Positions 39,969 to 49,588 are shown, counted from the stretch's first letter. The stretch: 64,000 bases of DNA from Pantoea sp. Ep11b (GCF_040783975.1 NZ_CP160631.1:3720001-3784000), one strand, 5' to 3'. Notes: a model not told the origin generated them from the letters alone. Program-made: numbers and translations.

Positions 39969-40247
39969 CTACCAGTACACCATGCTACTCTGGCCAGAAA
40001 TAGTGCGCGATAAACTTTTTATTTCAGTACAACATTTATCGGAATAGATGGCTGCAGTGATAAGCCTGCTGATCTGCCGGATTGCTTCTTTAATAGATTG
40101 ACGACGGTCTGCCTCAGTTTCAATCTCAAGCATCTGTGTCAATTGTCGGACCAGGGCGCGCGCGCCGACGTAATCGTCGTTCTCAAGCAGCGTAAATGTG
40201 GCTTCGCCAATAATGATATTGACCTTTTCTTCTTCACTACCGGACAT
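39969..40247 (-). CDS. Small YmgB/AriR-like protein
   Basis: A 92-residue protein starting MSGSEEEKVNIIIGEATFTLL. The ATG at 40247 follows AGGAAGG by five bases. Residues 10-65 (LENDDYVGARALVRQLTQML ... RRQSIKEAIRQISRLI) follow the same helix-turn-helix-like hydrophobic pattern as the neighbouring 66-residue protein and the YmgB/AriR family. The last 25 residues (CCTEIKSLSR...) are unlike the family and may be added read-through. Convergent with the 66-residue gene, 44 bases apart. Function is inferred only from size and pattern. Confidence 0.58.
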   Translation of the reverse strand: MSGSEEEKVNIIIGEATFTLLENDDYVGARALVRQLTQMLEIETEADRRQSIKEAIRQISRLITAAIYSDKCCTEIKSLSRTISGQSSMVYW

Positions 40248-40692
40248 ACTAACCTTCCTGTTACATAACCGTAGATGTCCGTCGCTGCGGATAAATAGTA
40301 CTGCATTTGCACGCTCATCACTGATGTCTGTTTTTTTAGTAGCAACCCTGCCCTTGCTGAAATTATGAAATCACACCTGTCTTGAGTGTAACAGAGCAAG
40401 GAAAGCCTGCCCGAAGTTTAATCAGCTCAGTAATACCTTATTCTAAACACCTATTAAACTTATGATTTTTTGAGATAAAATGTTGTGCGCTTTAGTCTTG
40501 TTAAGACTTTTTTGTACAAGAAGCGCATTGACCTGCTTCCCATTAATTTCCCTGATGATGTCAGTAATGTCCGCTTTTCGCTCATCACGGACGCGGCTCT
40601 TTCCGGCAATCATTCGGTTCAGGCTGCGGCGGTCAGCCACAGTCTGCTAAACAACAGCAACGACAGTAAGTTTCAGGGTGAAAAAACACCAT
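40248..40692. other. Gap without a supported gene
   Basis: About 445 bases between the small AriR-like gene and the autotransporter end. Short open frames on both strands (40443-40640 minus, 40485-40694 plus) lack ribosome sites and recognisable sequence. The first part should hold the promoter of the 39969-40247 gene. Confidence 0.4.
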
Positions 40693-40716
40693 AAAAAAGG
40701 CGCCCGCAGGCGCCTT
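40693..40716 (-). terminator. Rho-independent terminator of the autotransporter gene
   Basis: On the minus strand AAGGCGCC-TGCG-GGCGCCTT is followed by TTTTATGG, about 20 bases after the stop. Confidence 0.92.
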
Positions 40717-40734
40717 CTGGTTCTGAGTGTTATG

Positions 40735-43700
40735 TCAGAAACTCACCTTCAGGCCCACCATCGCGCCGGTGTCCGAGTAGCCGCTGCCGCCCATCTGCTG
40801 CGCCACGTTGCCCCAGAGGTTCACGCCGGGCTTCAGCTGCCCCTCCACGCCGAGCTTGAGCTCGCCCAGGTTGCGCGTCCCTTTCTGGCGCACGTCCACG
40901 CCGTTCAGCTTCACGCCGTAGGGTTTGGTGTTCGCTATCCAGTTCACCTCTGCAAAGGTCTGGAAGGTGCGATCTTTGCCCTCATCAATGGCGCTGTGGC
41001 CCTTGATGAAGGCCCGCACGCCGAGGCGCGTCTGCACACTGCCCTCGCCCGTGCCGCTGACCCGCGTGCCGTTCCCCTCACGGATGTCGCCTGCCTTCAC
41101 GCCCGACCATGTCACCTGTGCCTTCGGCTGAACGTAGTAGCTTTCACGCGCGTTCTTTTCGCCGAGTTTCCAGGTGTAGCCGCTCTCCACTGAGGCCGTG
41201 ATGCCTTTTGACTTATAAGACTCCGGTGCCAGCGAGTCGCCCTGCACGCTGTTGTCAAACCAGCTGTACTGCGCCCAGGTGTCCACGTACGCGCCGGTCT
41301 TCTCCGCGTTGTCCTGCAGCCAGGTGCCGTAGAGGGCCGCGCTGTAGCCGCGGATGCTGCCCTTCGCCGACTGCCCGCTGACGCGGTTCTGCGTGCTGCT
41401 GTGCTGGTTTGCGTAGCCGGCCATCACGCCCAGGTGATACCGATCTGCGCCGTCAGAGCTCCACTGCGCCACGTCGCCGCCGAGCTGCATCACGTAGCGG
41501 TTGGCCTGCGTTTTCTGCTGGCCGCTGCTGTCAGAGAAGCGCGTATGCCCGCCGGTGTTGCGCAGCCACATGCTGGTCACCTTCTGCTCGCCGGTGACGG
41601 CGTCCGTATAGTGCGTTTCGCCGAGCCGGTCGTGCAGGCGCGTGCTGAACAGGGTGTTTGCCGCCGCCAGGTTCGCCGCGTAGGCGCCCGCCTCCGGACG
41701 GTAGACGCGCACGACGTCGTCATCGTTCTCTCCCGGCGTGCCGCCGCCACCGTTACCGCTTTCGCCGCCATCCTCTTTCACGGTGTTGCGCAGGTACCAG
41801 TTCGCGCTGTTTTCCGCGTTGCCGCGGGCCAGATGATACTCATAAGCACCGGCCACGATGCGCCCTTCCTGGGTGAACTCGCCCTCTGACTTACCGCGGA
41901 CCGTGATGACCTCAATACCGTCAATGGTGCTGGCACCGCTGCCGCCGGCGTTGTTTACCGCCACCGCGGTGCTGCCACGGGTATCACCGTCAACCAGCAG
42001 GCGGTCGGTGAGCGAGCCGTCACCGCCGAGTGCGGTGTTCAGCACCAGGCGCCCGCCGCTGCCGGTATAGTCGCCCTTCACGTGCAGCAGGCTGCCCGCC
42101 GCGCCCGGCTGCGCTACCATCAGCGTGCCGCTGCTGGTGAGGTCGCCGCCGACAGTGAAGTCCGTGGCTCCGGCCACCGCGCGCGGTGCCGGACCCAGGG
42201 TGCCCAGCTGCAGGGTGCCGGCATTGTTTACGTCGCCTGCCGTGCCGCCGAAGCCGCCAAACACCGCACCTGCTGCCACGTCCGTGCTGCCAGAGGCCAG
42301 CGTCACCGCCTGCCCGGCGGTACCGAGCTGCAGTCCGCCCGCGTTCACCGCGGTGCTGCCGGTGTACTGCGCCGCCGGATTGCTTAAGGTCACCACGCCG
42401 CTGCCGTTCTGGGCCAGCGCGCCGCTGCCCGTGATGCTGTTTTCCAGCAGCCAGCCGGCAGCACCGTTCAGCTTAAGCTGCCCCTGATTAGCCACGGCGG
42501 CCGTGCCCAGGCTGTCTGCGCCGGTGGCGGTGAGCGTGCTGCCCTCCGCGACAGTGAACTCTCCGCCGAAGTCGCGGTTATCGCCCGTCAGCACCACGTC
42601 GCTGCCGTCACTGAGCGCCACCTTACCGCGGCCGCTCAGCTGATTAATCAGCCCGCCGGCCGCGCGTTTCAGGGCCAGCAGGCCGTCGCTGACGATGCCG
42701 CCCGAGCCCAGTCCCTGAACGTCGTCAAGCTCTGCCGCCGCGCCGCCCGCAATGGAGGTGGTGGCAGTAAGTCCGGCGTTGCTGCCTTTTACCGTCAGCG
42801 TGCCGCCGGTTACGCTCAGTGCGCCTGCGCCCCGCAGGCGGCCCTCCGCTGTGCCGCCCTGACTCACCGTCAGGCTGCCGCCGTTCAGGTCAGTGAGTGA
42901 ACCTGCTGCGGTGTTCAGCATGCCCACCGTCTGAGTGTGGCCGTTCATATCAAAAGCCGTGCCTGCGGCCAGCGACAGCTCAGACGTCTGCCCGAGCACG
43001 TTATCATTGCCCATCTGCAGCGTGCCGCTGCGCACGTCCGTGCGCCCGGTGTAGCTGTTGCCGGCGTTTGAGAGCGACACGGTCTGGCCCGCGCCGGTGT
43101 CAATCGCCAGGTCACCGCGGCCGCTGAGCGCGGCGCTCAGGTCCGCCGCGCTGCCGGTCAGCCCGCGCGCGTCCAGCACCAGCGCGTCGCTGCCGGCGCT
43201 CAGCAGGTTCAGCGCCGTGAGGCCGTAGTTTACGTAGAGCCCGTCCTGAGCCGCACCGCCGGTCAGGCGGTAGTCGTAGGTGGCGTCCGCCACGGACAGG
43301 CCGTTCTGCGCCACCTGCGTGTGCAGCGCGTCGCTGATGACGCTGCCGTTCTGGTCCTTCAGCACCAGGCTGCCGCCGCTGCCGGTGACCGCGCCGTCGC
43401 TGCCCGCCAGCTTCAGCAGGGTGTTCGCGTCGTCCTGTGCCATCAGCGGCAGCGCATCCGGTGGCAGCACCGGCGCATTGTCCACGGTGCCGGCATTCAC
43501 CTGCACCGTGCCGCGGCCGCTCAGGTCCAGCAGGTTCGCGGTCTGCACGCTGCTTTTCGCCGCGCTTTCGCCTGGCGTACCGGTATTGAAGGCCACGGTG
43601 CCGCCGTCAAAGGCGAGCCCGCCGGTACGCTGCACGCCGTCCGCCACGCTCACGGTGCTGCCCGCGCCCGCCAGAAGACGGGCAGCGGCCAGCGCCTGCG

Positions 43701-44397
43701 CGTTCAGGCCGCCCAGCGCGAAGGTGGCATCCGTCAGCGCCAGGGTACCCGTAAAGTCCCGGCCCGCCATGGCGGCGTTGTTTGCGGTGAAGTCAAAGGT
43801 GCCGCCTGCCGCGTCTGCCGCAACGGTTCCTGCGCCGCGCAGGAAGCTGTTAAAGGCCGTATCGCCCGCGCTGCGGATCCGCAGCGTGCTGTCGCCGCTG
43901 AGGGTGTACCCGGTGCCCGCCGCGTCGTTCCGTGCGTCACCGAGCGGCAGCAGCGTACCGTCAAGCGTAAGCTCAGAGCCGCGCGACAGCGCCACCGCCT
44001 CAAAGCCCGTCAGGGTTGCCGGGTCGGTGACCGTCAGGACGGAGTCACTGAGGTTCAGCGTGTCCGCACCCGCGCCCGCCTGCAGCGAACGGAACAGCCC
44101 GGTGTCGGACGGGCGGATGCCGCTCAGGTAAAAGTTGTCACTGCCGCTGCCGGTCGTGACGTCGTCCGCCGTGCTGCTGCCCTCCAGCGTGACGCTGTTG
44201 TTGCCGTCCGCAAGCCCGACCCGTCCGGTGATGTGGCCGCCGCGCGCGTTGGTGAAGTTGAGGTAGCTGCCGGCCGCCACGCGCAGGGCGTCATAGGCCG
44301 CGCCCGCCGCCTGAATAGTGCCTCTGTTGACAAAGCTGCTGACGCTGGCGCCGGAGACGTCCACCACCGCCGAGGTCAGGGACTGCGAGGTCAGCAT
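40735..44397 (-). CDS. AIDA-type autotransporter adhesin lacking its signal peptide
   Basis: A 1220-residue type Va autotransporter. Residues about 1-890 are a Gly/Ala/Thr/Asp-rich passenger with repeated beta-helix rungs (SGRGDLAIDTGAGQ, SGSGALAQNGSGVVTL). An Asp/Gly/Glu linker (ESGNGGGGTPGENDDD) precedes the C-terminal 12-strand barrel (about 940-1220, ending GAMVGLKVSF with terminal Phe). The open frame starts directly in passenger-like sequence. There is no Sec signal, and an in-frame stop (44416-44418) lies seven codons before the ATG. The protein therefore cannot be exported as written. It looks 5'-truncated, though a weak AAGG precedes the ATG. Very GC-rich, with long spurious antisense frames. 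Confidence 0.8.
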   Translation of the reverse strand: MLTSQSLTSAVVDVSGASVSSFVNRGTIQAAGAAYDALRVAAGSYLNFTNARGGHITGRVGLADGNNSVTLEGSSTADDVTTGSGSDNFYLSGIRPSDTGLFRSLQAGAGADTLNLSDSVLTVTDPATLTGFEAVALSRGSELTLDGTLLPLGDARNDAAGTGYTLSGDSTLRIRSAGDTAFNSFLRGAGTVAADAAGGTFDFTANNAAMAGRDFTGTLALTDATFALGGLNAQALAAARLLAGAGSTVSVADGVQRTGGLAFDGGTVAFNTGTPGESAAKSSVQTANLLDLSGRGTVQVNAGTVDNAPVLPPDALPLMAQDDANTLLKLAGSDGAVTGSGGSLVLKDQNGSVISDALHTQVAQNGLSVADATYDYRLTGGAAQDGLYVNYGLTALNLLSAGSDALVLDARGLTGSAADLSAALSGRGDLAIDTGAGQTVSLSNAGNSYTGRTDVRSGTLQMGNDNVLGQTSELSLAAGTAFDMNGHTQTVGMLNTAAGSLTDLNGGSLTVSQGGTAEGRLRGAGALSVTGGTLTVKGSNAGLTATTSIAGGAAAELDDVQGLGSGGIVSDGLLALKRAAGGLINQLSGRGKVALSDGSDVVLTGDNRDFGGEFTVAEGSTLTATGADSLGTAAVANQGQLKLNGAAGWLLENSITGSGALAQNGSGVVTLSNPAAQYTGSTAVNAGGLQLGTAGQAVTLASGSTDVAAGAVFGGFGGTAGDVNNAGTLQLGTLGPAPRAVAGATDFTVGGDLTSSGTLMVAQPGAAGSLLHVKGDYTGSGGRLVLNTALGGDGSLTDRLLVDGDTRGSTAVAVNNAGGSGASTIDGIEVITVRGKSEGEFTQEGRIVAGAYEYHLARGNAENSANWYLRNTVKEDGGESGNGGGGTPGENDDDVVRVYRPEAGAYAANLAAANTLFSTRLHDRLGETHYTDAVTGEQKVTSMWLRNTGGHTRFSDSSGQQKTQANRYVMQLGGDVAQWSSDGADRYHLGVMAGYANQHSSTQNRVSGQSAKGSIRGYSAALYGTWLQDNAEKTGAYVDTWAQYSWFDNSVQGDSLAPESYKSKGITASVESGYTWKLGEKNARESYYVQPKAQVTWSGVKAGDIREGNGTRVSGTGEGSVQTRLGVRAFIKGHSAIDEGKDRTFQTFAEVNWIANTKPYGVKLNGVDVRQKGTRNLGELKLGVEGQLKPGVNLWGNVAQQMGGSGYSDTGAMVGLKVSF

Positions 44398-45231
44398 CCC
44401 GGCACCTTTCAGGATTTAGCCTTGATAATCAGAGTTGATACTACAAAGCATTTCTTCATCAACCAGAGAAGAGATAATGTTCTATTCCGGCTGACCATTC
44501 TCGCTGCGACTGCTTACCAGATAGTCGGCAAAACTGATGATGCGGGCCGCAAACCGGCTGTCCATGTTGCCATGGCGCTTTCCGACGGTGTCAGGCTGGA
44601 AACGATTCAGATTTTATTTAAGTTTACAGAATGGCATTCAGGATCCTGAACGTAGCTGGGAGGGAGTGGAAAGCATCTTCCATCAGCTCAAACAGGGTTC
44701 GGCTGCCGCAAGCGTAGTTATGCTCCTTTTCAGGCTGTGAGAATGGCCTGAGCACAGTCGTAAGAAAGCCGTCAGAAATCAGGAAATCGCTGCCATCAGA
44801 TTTTTTGTCAAAAAAACAACTTTTCCTGCCGTTTTCGTGTCAATAATAAACAGGCCGATCGCACAGGCAACACATTTCCCGCTAAAAACGCTGCAATATC
44901 CCTCTCATATCGCCGCTATTTTAACCTGCGCATTATATTATTGAACCGCTTTTTTCTGATAAGTAAAAAAACAGGGCTCTTTTATAACACACTGCCCAGA
45001 ATAAAAATAACTTTGCCGCCCAGCTAACTTAACCATTAATAAACGAATATGTTAGCCTATTGACTCTGGATTAATAAATTGATTCAGAAAAAATCAATCA
45101 ACACTCAATCCGGCCTTTGTAAATAAGGAGAAACTGTTTCACGCACCTTTATTTACACTATATTGCGCGTTGATTAACAAAAAAAAGAGTTCGATAAAAT
45201 CACTATTACCATCATTTAATTGAGAAATATT
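44398..45231. other. Long AT-rich gap before the fimbrial operon
   Basis: About 830 bases with no supported gene. The left part, next to the truncated autotransporter, may be a deletion scar. The right part (44900-45230) is very AT-rich, as expected for an H-NS-silenced fimbrial promoter. It holds inverted repeats ATTGATT/AATCAAT (near 45078-45100) and GTAAATAAGG/CCTTTATTTAC (about 45119-45161). No invertible-switch repeats of the fimS type were found. Confidence 0.5.
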
Positions 45232-45921
45232 ATGCGTAAATTACTTTTAAGTACCGTTATTGCAAGTACTCTGGCATCTGTCAGCTTTGCCGGACAGGCT
45301 GCTGAATCAGCAACCCTCACAGTGACAGGCACAATTACGCCTGCCACCTGCGATGTTTCTCTGAGCTCACCCTCTATTTCATTTGGAAACATTGCTGCGT
45401 CAACGCTTACAGATGATGTAAACCCTAAAGCGGGTGGTAACGTTACCCTGAATGTCGATTGCGACGCAGCGGCGGCTACTGCCATTCAGACAACTGACAA
45501 CCGTGCTTCCAGCGCCATGACTGGCACTGAATTGAATGATACGATGAAAGTCACTATTACGGATTTAGCGGATAGTAATATTTTTGGTTTAGGCACTGAC
45601 AGCGCACAGTCAAAAATCGGTGTACTGCTGCTCGGCATCAATGCAGCGACATCCGATGGTCAGGCTAATAGCAATCTTGTTGTCAGCAGTGATAAATCCG
45701 CATGGAGCTCGCAGGCCATTGTTGAAGGCAGCAATCAGATTTTGGAAAAAAATGGTTACTTCGGTCTGGCGTCTGCTGCTGATGCAACCTCACCAGCTGC
45801 TTACACCAAATCAACCTATACCATTTCTTCACAAATGCTTCTGAAAAAAGCAAGCCTTTACCCTTCAGGTGAAGCAGTAAACCTTGACGGAAATATTACC
45901 TTTTCTGTGGTTTATCTTTAA
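45232..45921 (+). CDS. DUF1120-type major fimbrial subunit
   Basis: A 229-residue secreted pilin-like protein. A signal peptide (MRKLLLSTVIASTLASVSFAGQA) precedes an Ig-like pilin domain with N-terminal GTITPATCDVSLSS and a second Cys in NVDCDAAAA, suggesting one disulfide. The C-terminal strand NITFSVVYL fits the donor-strand groove pattern. Its size and composition suggest the DUF1120 pilin group rather than classic FimA. The ATG at 45232 is preferred over the TTG at 45220. First gene of a four-gene chaperone-usher cluster, 63 bases before the chaperone; AU-rich codons contrast with the rest of the operon. Confidence 0.85.
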   Translation: MRKLLLSTVIASTLASVSFAGQAAESATLTVTGTITPATCDVSLSSPSISFGNIAASTLTDDVNPKAGGNVTLNVDCDAAAATAIQTTDNRASSAMTGTELNDTMKVTITDLADSNIFGLGTDSAQSKIGVLLLGINAATSDGQANSNLVVSSDKSAWSSQAIVEGSNQILEKNGYFGLASAADATSPAAYTKSTYTISSQMLLKKASLYPSGEAVNLDGNITFSVVYL

Positions 45922-45984
45922 TCCTTATTTAATTATCGCGAAGGCTGTATAGCCTTCGCGATATCTCTTCAGGAGGCATATACA

Positions 45985-46662
45985 TTGCTTAAATCTCTCT
46001 CTCTTGCTGCTTCGTTATTTCTCATTTCACATTCAGTTCTGGCTGCGGGCATGAAACCAGAGGTGCCTGTACTGTTTCTCAACGACGAGACGCGTGAAGC
46101 CACTATTACGGTTCTTAATACCGACAATAGTCCGGCTCTGCTGCACAGCAGCCTGCAGACCATCGCCGAAGACAAGGAAAATAAACTGATTATTACGCCA
46201 CAACTGGTGAAAGTTGAAGGGGGGAAAAAGCAGCAGATACGGGTGATACTGAAAGATGGCATCAGGCTTGATAAACAAAAAATGCAGCGCATTGATTTCG
46301 TCTCTATCCCGCAGGATGACGGCGAAAAAAATCGTGCCCGCATTCTTATTGGTCAGAATATCCCGGTGATTATCTCCCCTGGTAATTTGCCCTTAAATAC
46401 AACCCCCTGGACCGGCCTTAAATTCCAGCGCAGCGGTTTGTCGCTGAACATTGAGAATCCTACTCCCTATATCGTCAGGCTCACTAAGCAGGTCGACCTG
46501 CTGCCGGGTAACGCCACAGTGGAGCTGAAGAAAACCTATATTCTGCCGGGTGAAAAAATCACTCTGCCCCTGCCTGCAGTCTCCGGGGGGATCAAGTCTG
46601 TCCGGCTGCACCCCGTCACCCGCTATGGGATATTAACGACGCCGTATGAAGCACAGTTATAA
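45985..46662 (+). CDS. Periplasmic fimbrial chaperone
   Basis: PapD-like two-domain Ig chaperone of 225 residues. A signal peptide (MLKSLSLAASLFLISHSVLA) leads into a G1-strand region (KPEVPVLFLNDETREATITV). The typical TPQLVKVEGGKKQQIRVIL motif lies near residues 71-89, and IENPTPYIVRL near 153. It delivers the DUF1120 pilins to the usher. The start is an unusual TTG at 45985, but it is placed eight bases after a perfect AGGAGG (45971-45976), and the protein begins exactly at a good signal sequence. It ends 17 bases before the usher ATG. Confidence 0.91.
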   Translation: MLKSLSLAASLFLISHSVLAAGMKPEVPVLFLNDETREATITVLNTDNSPALLHSSLQTIAEDKENKLIITPQLVKVEGGKKQQIRVILKDGIRLDKQKMQRIDFVSIPQDDGEKNRARILIGQNIPVIISPGNLPLNTTPWTGLKFQRSGLSLNIENPTPYIVRLTKQVDLLPGNATVELKKTYILPGEKITLPLPAVSGGIKSVRLHPVTRYGILTTPYEAQL

Positions 46663-46679
46663 GCTGCTTGCTGAAGACG

Positions 46680-49040
46680 ATGAAAAGATTTCTGTTACTC
46701 AGCCTGTTTATCTCCCCGGTTACTACGCTGGCGGCGGGCGGCTATGACCAGGAGATGCTAAAAGCGCTGGGCTACGATGCCAGTGCGGCAGAGCTGCTTG
46801 ATGCCGGCAGCCATTTTCTTCCTGGTGAACAGCCCGTCAATATCGTCGTCAACAGGCAGAGCAAAGGCGTACATATCCTGACGTTTGATGAGGCGGGTAA
46901 TCCCTGCTGGTCAGAGACACTTCTGCAGGCGCTGGGCATCAACCCTGAACGCTTTCGTCGTGTCGATCATGATGCCTGCCTGCACTTTCCAACAGAGTCT
47001 CCCATCCTGATGGAGCAAAAGGTCGATCGCAGCACTCTCGAACTTAATGTGCCAGCCAGCGATCTGCTGAGTGACCTGCACTACTCTCGCGGCGGCAATG
47101 CCCTGATCGTGAACTACGATGGCCAGCGCTATCAGTATCAGCCGCGTGCCGGCGCGAGCCATACCTCCCAGGCACTGACCTCTGAGGTGGGCGCGAACAT
47201 CAATAACTGGATTTTTCGCAGTGGGCAAAGCTACGCCAGTCTGGATGAGCAGCATCAACTGACCCGACTCTATAGTTATGCGCAACGCTCTGTCCCCGGC
47301 TGGTCTTCAGTGATACAAATCGGTGAAATCACGGCAGGCGGCTCACTCTTTCCCGGCATTAACCTGCTGGGTGCTCAACTCACGCCAGAACGCGGTTTAC
47401 AGAATGGCGGAGGCCGGAGTGTCTCACTGGATCTGCTGGTACCTCAGGCAGGCACGGCCGAAATCTGGCAGGGGGGCATTTTGCTGAAGACCTTTCAGGT
47501 CACGGCGGGCATGAATAAGCTGGATGATATTCCGGCCATTAACGCATCAGATGATTTTGAAGTCATCACCCACGATCAGGCTGGCAATCGTCAGACACAG
47601 TCCATTCCTTATATTCAGGCCCAATCCACGCTCGCGCTGGCAGATGCCGGCCCCTCTCTGGGCGTGGGCCGCCTGCGGTTAACCGACGATCGGTTTCCAC
47701 TGGTGGTAGGTTCGGCGGGGCTTTTTCAGAATCACGTTATGGCGCTGACGGCCGGAGGCGTGCTGAGCGAAAACTATCAGGCCGCCTCCTGGCGCACGAC
47801 GCTGCGCCTGACTGAACACCTGATGACCTCAGTGACGCAGATAGCCTCGCAGACTCAGGATGCGGTCGGGAGTGAACGTAAAAAACAGGGTCTGAATCAT
47901 CAGATCAGCCTCAGCGCGGGCGTCACTCCCCGACTGTCACTCACCTCTTCGGCCAGCTTCCGCAGCCGGGACTACATGGATCCGGGCAGCTCGTGGAGTT
48001 CGAAAAAGACCAGTGAGCAGACGGGGCAGATGAAGTCACAGTATGCTATTGGAGTGAGCTACAACCAGCCTCAGCTTGGCGTATTCTCTTTTTCCGGCAG
48101 CCTCTCTCAAAGCTGGCAAGGTTCAGAAAATGTGGGCTATATGTTCAGTTGGGGCCGCGCCTTTGGCAGCGTCAATGTGAACCTCGGTATCCAGAAAAAC
48201 CGGCTCTCACTCGATGAGCGCCGCAGCGATAGTCGCTACTTTTATCTCAACCTCTCCGTTCCTCTGGGCAACAGCAGCATGCGCAGCTGGGTCAGTAACA
48301 ATGATCGTAAAACCCGGGCAGGAATCGGTTTTGACAGCACGCTGAATGACAAATTTTCCTGGAGCCTGTCCGGTGAAAAGAGCCAGCAGGAAGCGGCCTC
48401 TATAGCCGGTTCAGGGACCTGGACTACGAAGTACAGCCAACTGAGCGGTGGTGCATCGCGTAATGAAAACAGCACCAGCTACAATCTTGGCGCTCGCGGC
48501 GGTGCAGTGCTGCACAGCGGCGGCCTGACCTTTACCCCGCGAAAGGTGGGCGATACCTTCGGCATTATTTCCCTCAACAGCCCACAGCCGGATGTGAAGA
48601 TACGTACCCCGGGCGGAACGGTATGGAGCGATCGCCAGGGCTACGCTATCGCTTCATGGACGCCCTGGCAGAAGAATAGCGTGCAGATCGAAAATCAGAG
48701 CCTGCCTGAAAATGTCCAGGTCATCAGCGGGATCGCGGATATCACGCCTTATCGCGGTGCGGTTGTGCCGGTTGTGCTCCCCGCCTTTACTGTGCGCCGT
48801 GCACTGGTGAGCTTCCCGGCGGATGAAGGCCCGGCACCGGGCGCGCCGGTGAAGAATGGCAAAGGCACTCTGGTCGCCTTTGTGAATGAAGACGGCACGC
48901 TCTTCTTCGACGATTTGCCGGATGAGCCGCTGTTCAGCCTGGGCCGCAACGGTGCGTCCTGTTCACTGAACATCGTCACGCCCTGGTATAACGAACCCGG
49001 CACCCTTTATGCTTCCCTTTCAGCGAGATGCGACCCATGA
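46680..49040 (+). CDS. Outer-membrane fimbrial usher
   Basis: FimD/PapC-family usher of 786 residues that assembles and secretes the pilus. After the signal peptide (MKRFLLLSLFISPVTTLAAGG) come the N-terminal chaperone-binding domain (about 25-140), the beta-barrel with plug domain (GRSVSLDLLVPQAGTAEIWQ...; about 150-650) and C-terminal domains ending CSLNIVTPWYNEPGTLY...SARCDP with two Cys. The C-terminal block VVPVVLPAFTVRRALVSFPAD is typical. The ATG at 46680 is preferred over a TTG four codons earlier. It overlaps the next gene by ATGA. Confidence 0.93.
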   Translation: MKRFLLLSLFISPVTTLAAGGYDQEMLKALGYDASAAELLDAGSHFLPGEQPVNIVVNRQSKGVHILTFDEAGNPCWSETLLQALGINPERFRRVDHDACLHFPTESPILMEQKVDRSTLELNVPASDLLSDLHYSRGGNALIVNYDGQRYQYQPRAGASHTSQALTSEVGANINNWIFRSGQSYASLDEQHQLTRLYSYAQRSVPGWSSVIQIGEITAGGSLFPGINLLGAQLTPERGLQNGGGRSVSLDLLVPQAGTAEIWQGGILLKTFQVTAGMNKLDDIPAINASDDFEVITHDQAGNRQTQSIPYIQAQSTLALADAGPSLGVGRLRLTDDRFPLVVGSAGLFQNHVMALTAGGVLSENYQAASWRTTLRLTEHLMTSVTQIASQTQDAVGSERKKQGLNHQISLSAGVTPRLSLTSSASFRSRDYMDPGSSWSSKKTSEQTGQMKSQYAIGVSYNQPQLGVFSFSGSLSQSWQGSENVGYMFSWGRAFGSVNVNLGIQKNRLSLDERRSDSRYFYLNLSVPLGNSSMRSWVSNNDRKTRAGIGFDSTLNDKFSWSLSGEKSQQEAASIAGSGTWTTKYSQLSGGASRNENSTSYNLGARGGAVLHSGGLTFTPRKVGDTFGIISLNSPQPDVKIRTPGGTVWSDRQGYAIASWTPWQKNSVQIENQSLPENVQVISGIADITPYRGAVVPVVLPAFTVRRALVSFPADEGPAPGAPVKNGKGTLVAFVNEDGTLFFDDLPDEPLFSLGRNGASCSLNIVTPWYNEPGTLYASLSARCDP

Positions 49041-49588
49041 AACAGCAATCAGCTCTGATCCTGCTGCTGGCCCTCAGTGGCCTGTTTATAACCACCACTG
49101 CCTGTGCAACCTGCGCGATTCAGCTTAGCGACCCTCAGATCCACTATGGCGACGTGACTCGCGGCGAACTGCTTTCACGCCCCGGCAACTCGTTCGCCGC
49201 CACAGAGTTGCGCATGGGTGAGGAGCGTGAAGCTGACCTTACCGTGATCTGCGATCGTCCGTCGTCGCTGGCCCTGACGTTCAGCGCGCGGGGAAAAGAC
49301 AGTGAGAGCTATGCGTTTGGCGAGCAGGGTCGCGCGACGCTGACCCTGCATGATGTGACCCTCGACGGCCATCCGGTCATGATCGACAGTGCCGGCAGGC
49401 AGGCGGCGGAAATGGCCTTTAGCGGCAATAATCCCCTCCGTTTTCTGCAGGAGGGCCAGCCCGCGTCAGGCACGACGTTGCGCGCAAAAGTGACGATAAA
49501 TACCTGGCTGCCGGCCGCTGTTACCCGCGTTCGCGAACGGCAGCAGTGGCAGCTGAACGGCAGTTTTCTGGTCAGCAGCGAAGGCTAA
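49037..49588 (+). CDS. Minor fimbrial subunit / tip protein
   Basis: A 183-residue secreted protein of pilin size whose ATG (49037) overlaps the usher stop, so it is coupled to it. A signal peptide ends near TTTACA; mature ATCAIQLSDPQIHYGDVTRGELLSR carries the first Cys and LTVICDRPSSLALTF the second. The C-terminal QWQLNGSFLVSSEG resembles a donor-strand end. There is no separate lectin domain, so it is a minor subunit or adaptor rather than a clear adhesin. It completes the pilin-chaperone-usher-minor subunit cluster; ddlA follows about 90 bases later. Confidence 0.83.
   Translation: MKQQSALILLLALSGLFITTTACATCAIQLSDPQIHYGDVTRGELLSRPGNSFAATELRMGEEREADLTVICDRPSSLALTFSARGKDSESYAFGEQGRATLTLHDVTLDGHPVMIDSAGRQAAEMAFSGNNPLRFLQEGQPASGTTLRAKVTINTWLPAAVTRVRERQQWQLNGSFLVSSEG

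Noticed and set aside
40443..40694. Two opposing short frames before the autotransporter terminator
   Set aside because: Neither has a ribosome-binding site or recognisable sequence, and they overlap each other.
43321..44649. 442-codon plus-strand frame opposite the autotransporter
   Set aside because: GC-rich repetitive antisense of the passenger domain; low-complexity Arg/Ala/Gly protein without any domain.
44900..45231. Invertible fim-type promoter switch
   Set aside because: Only short imperfect inverted repeats are seen and no adjacent recombinase gene; not the fimS layout.
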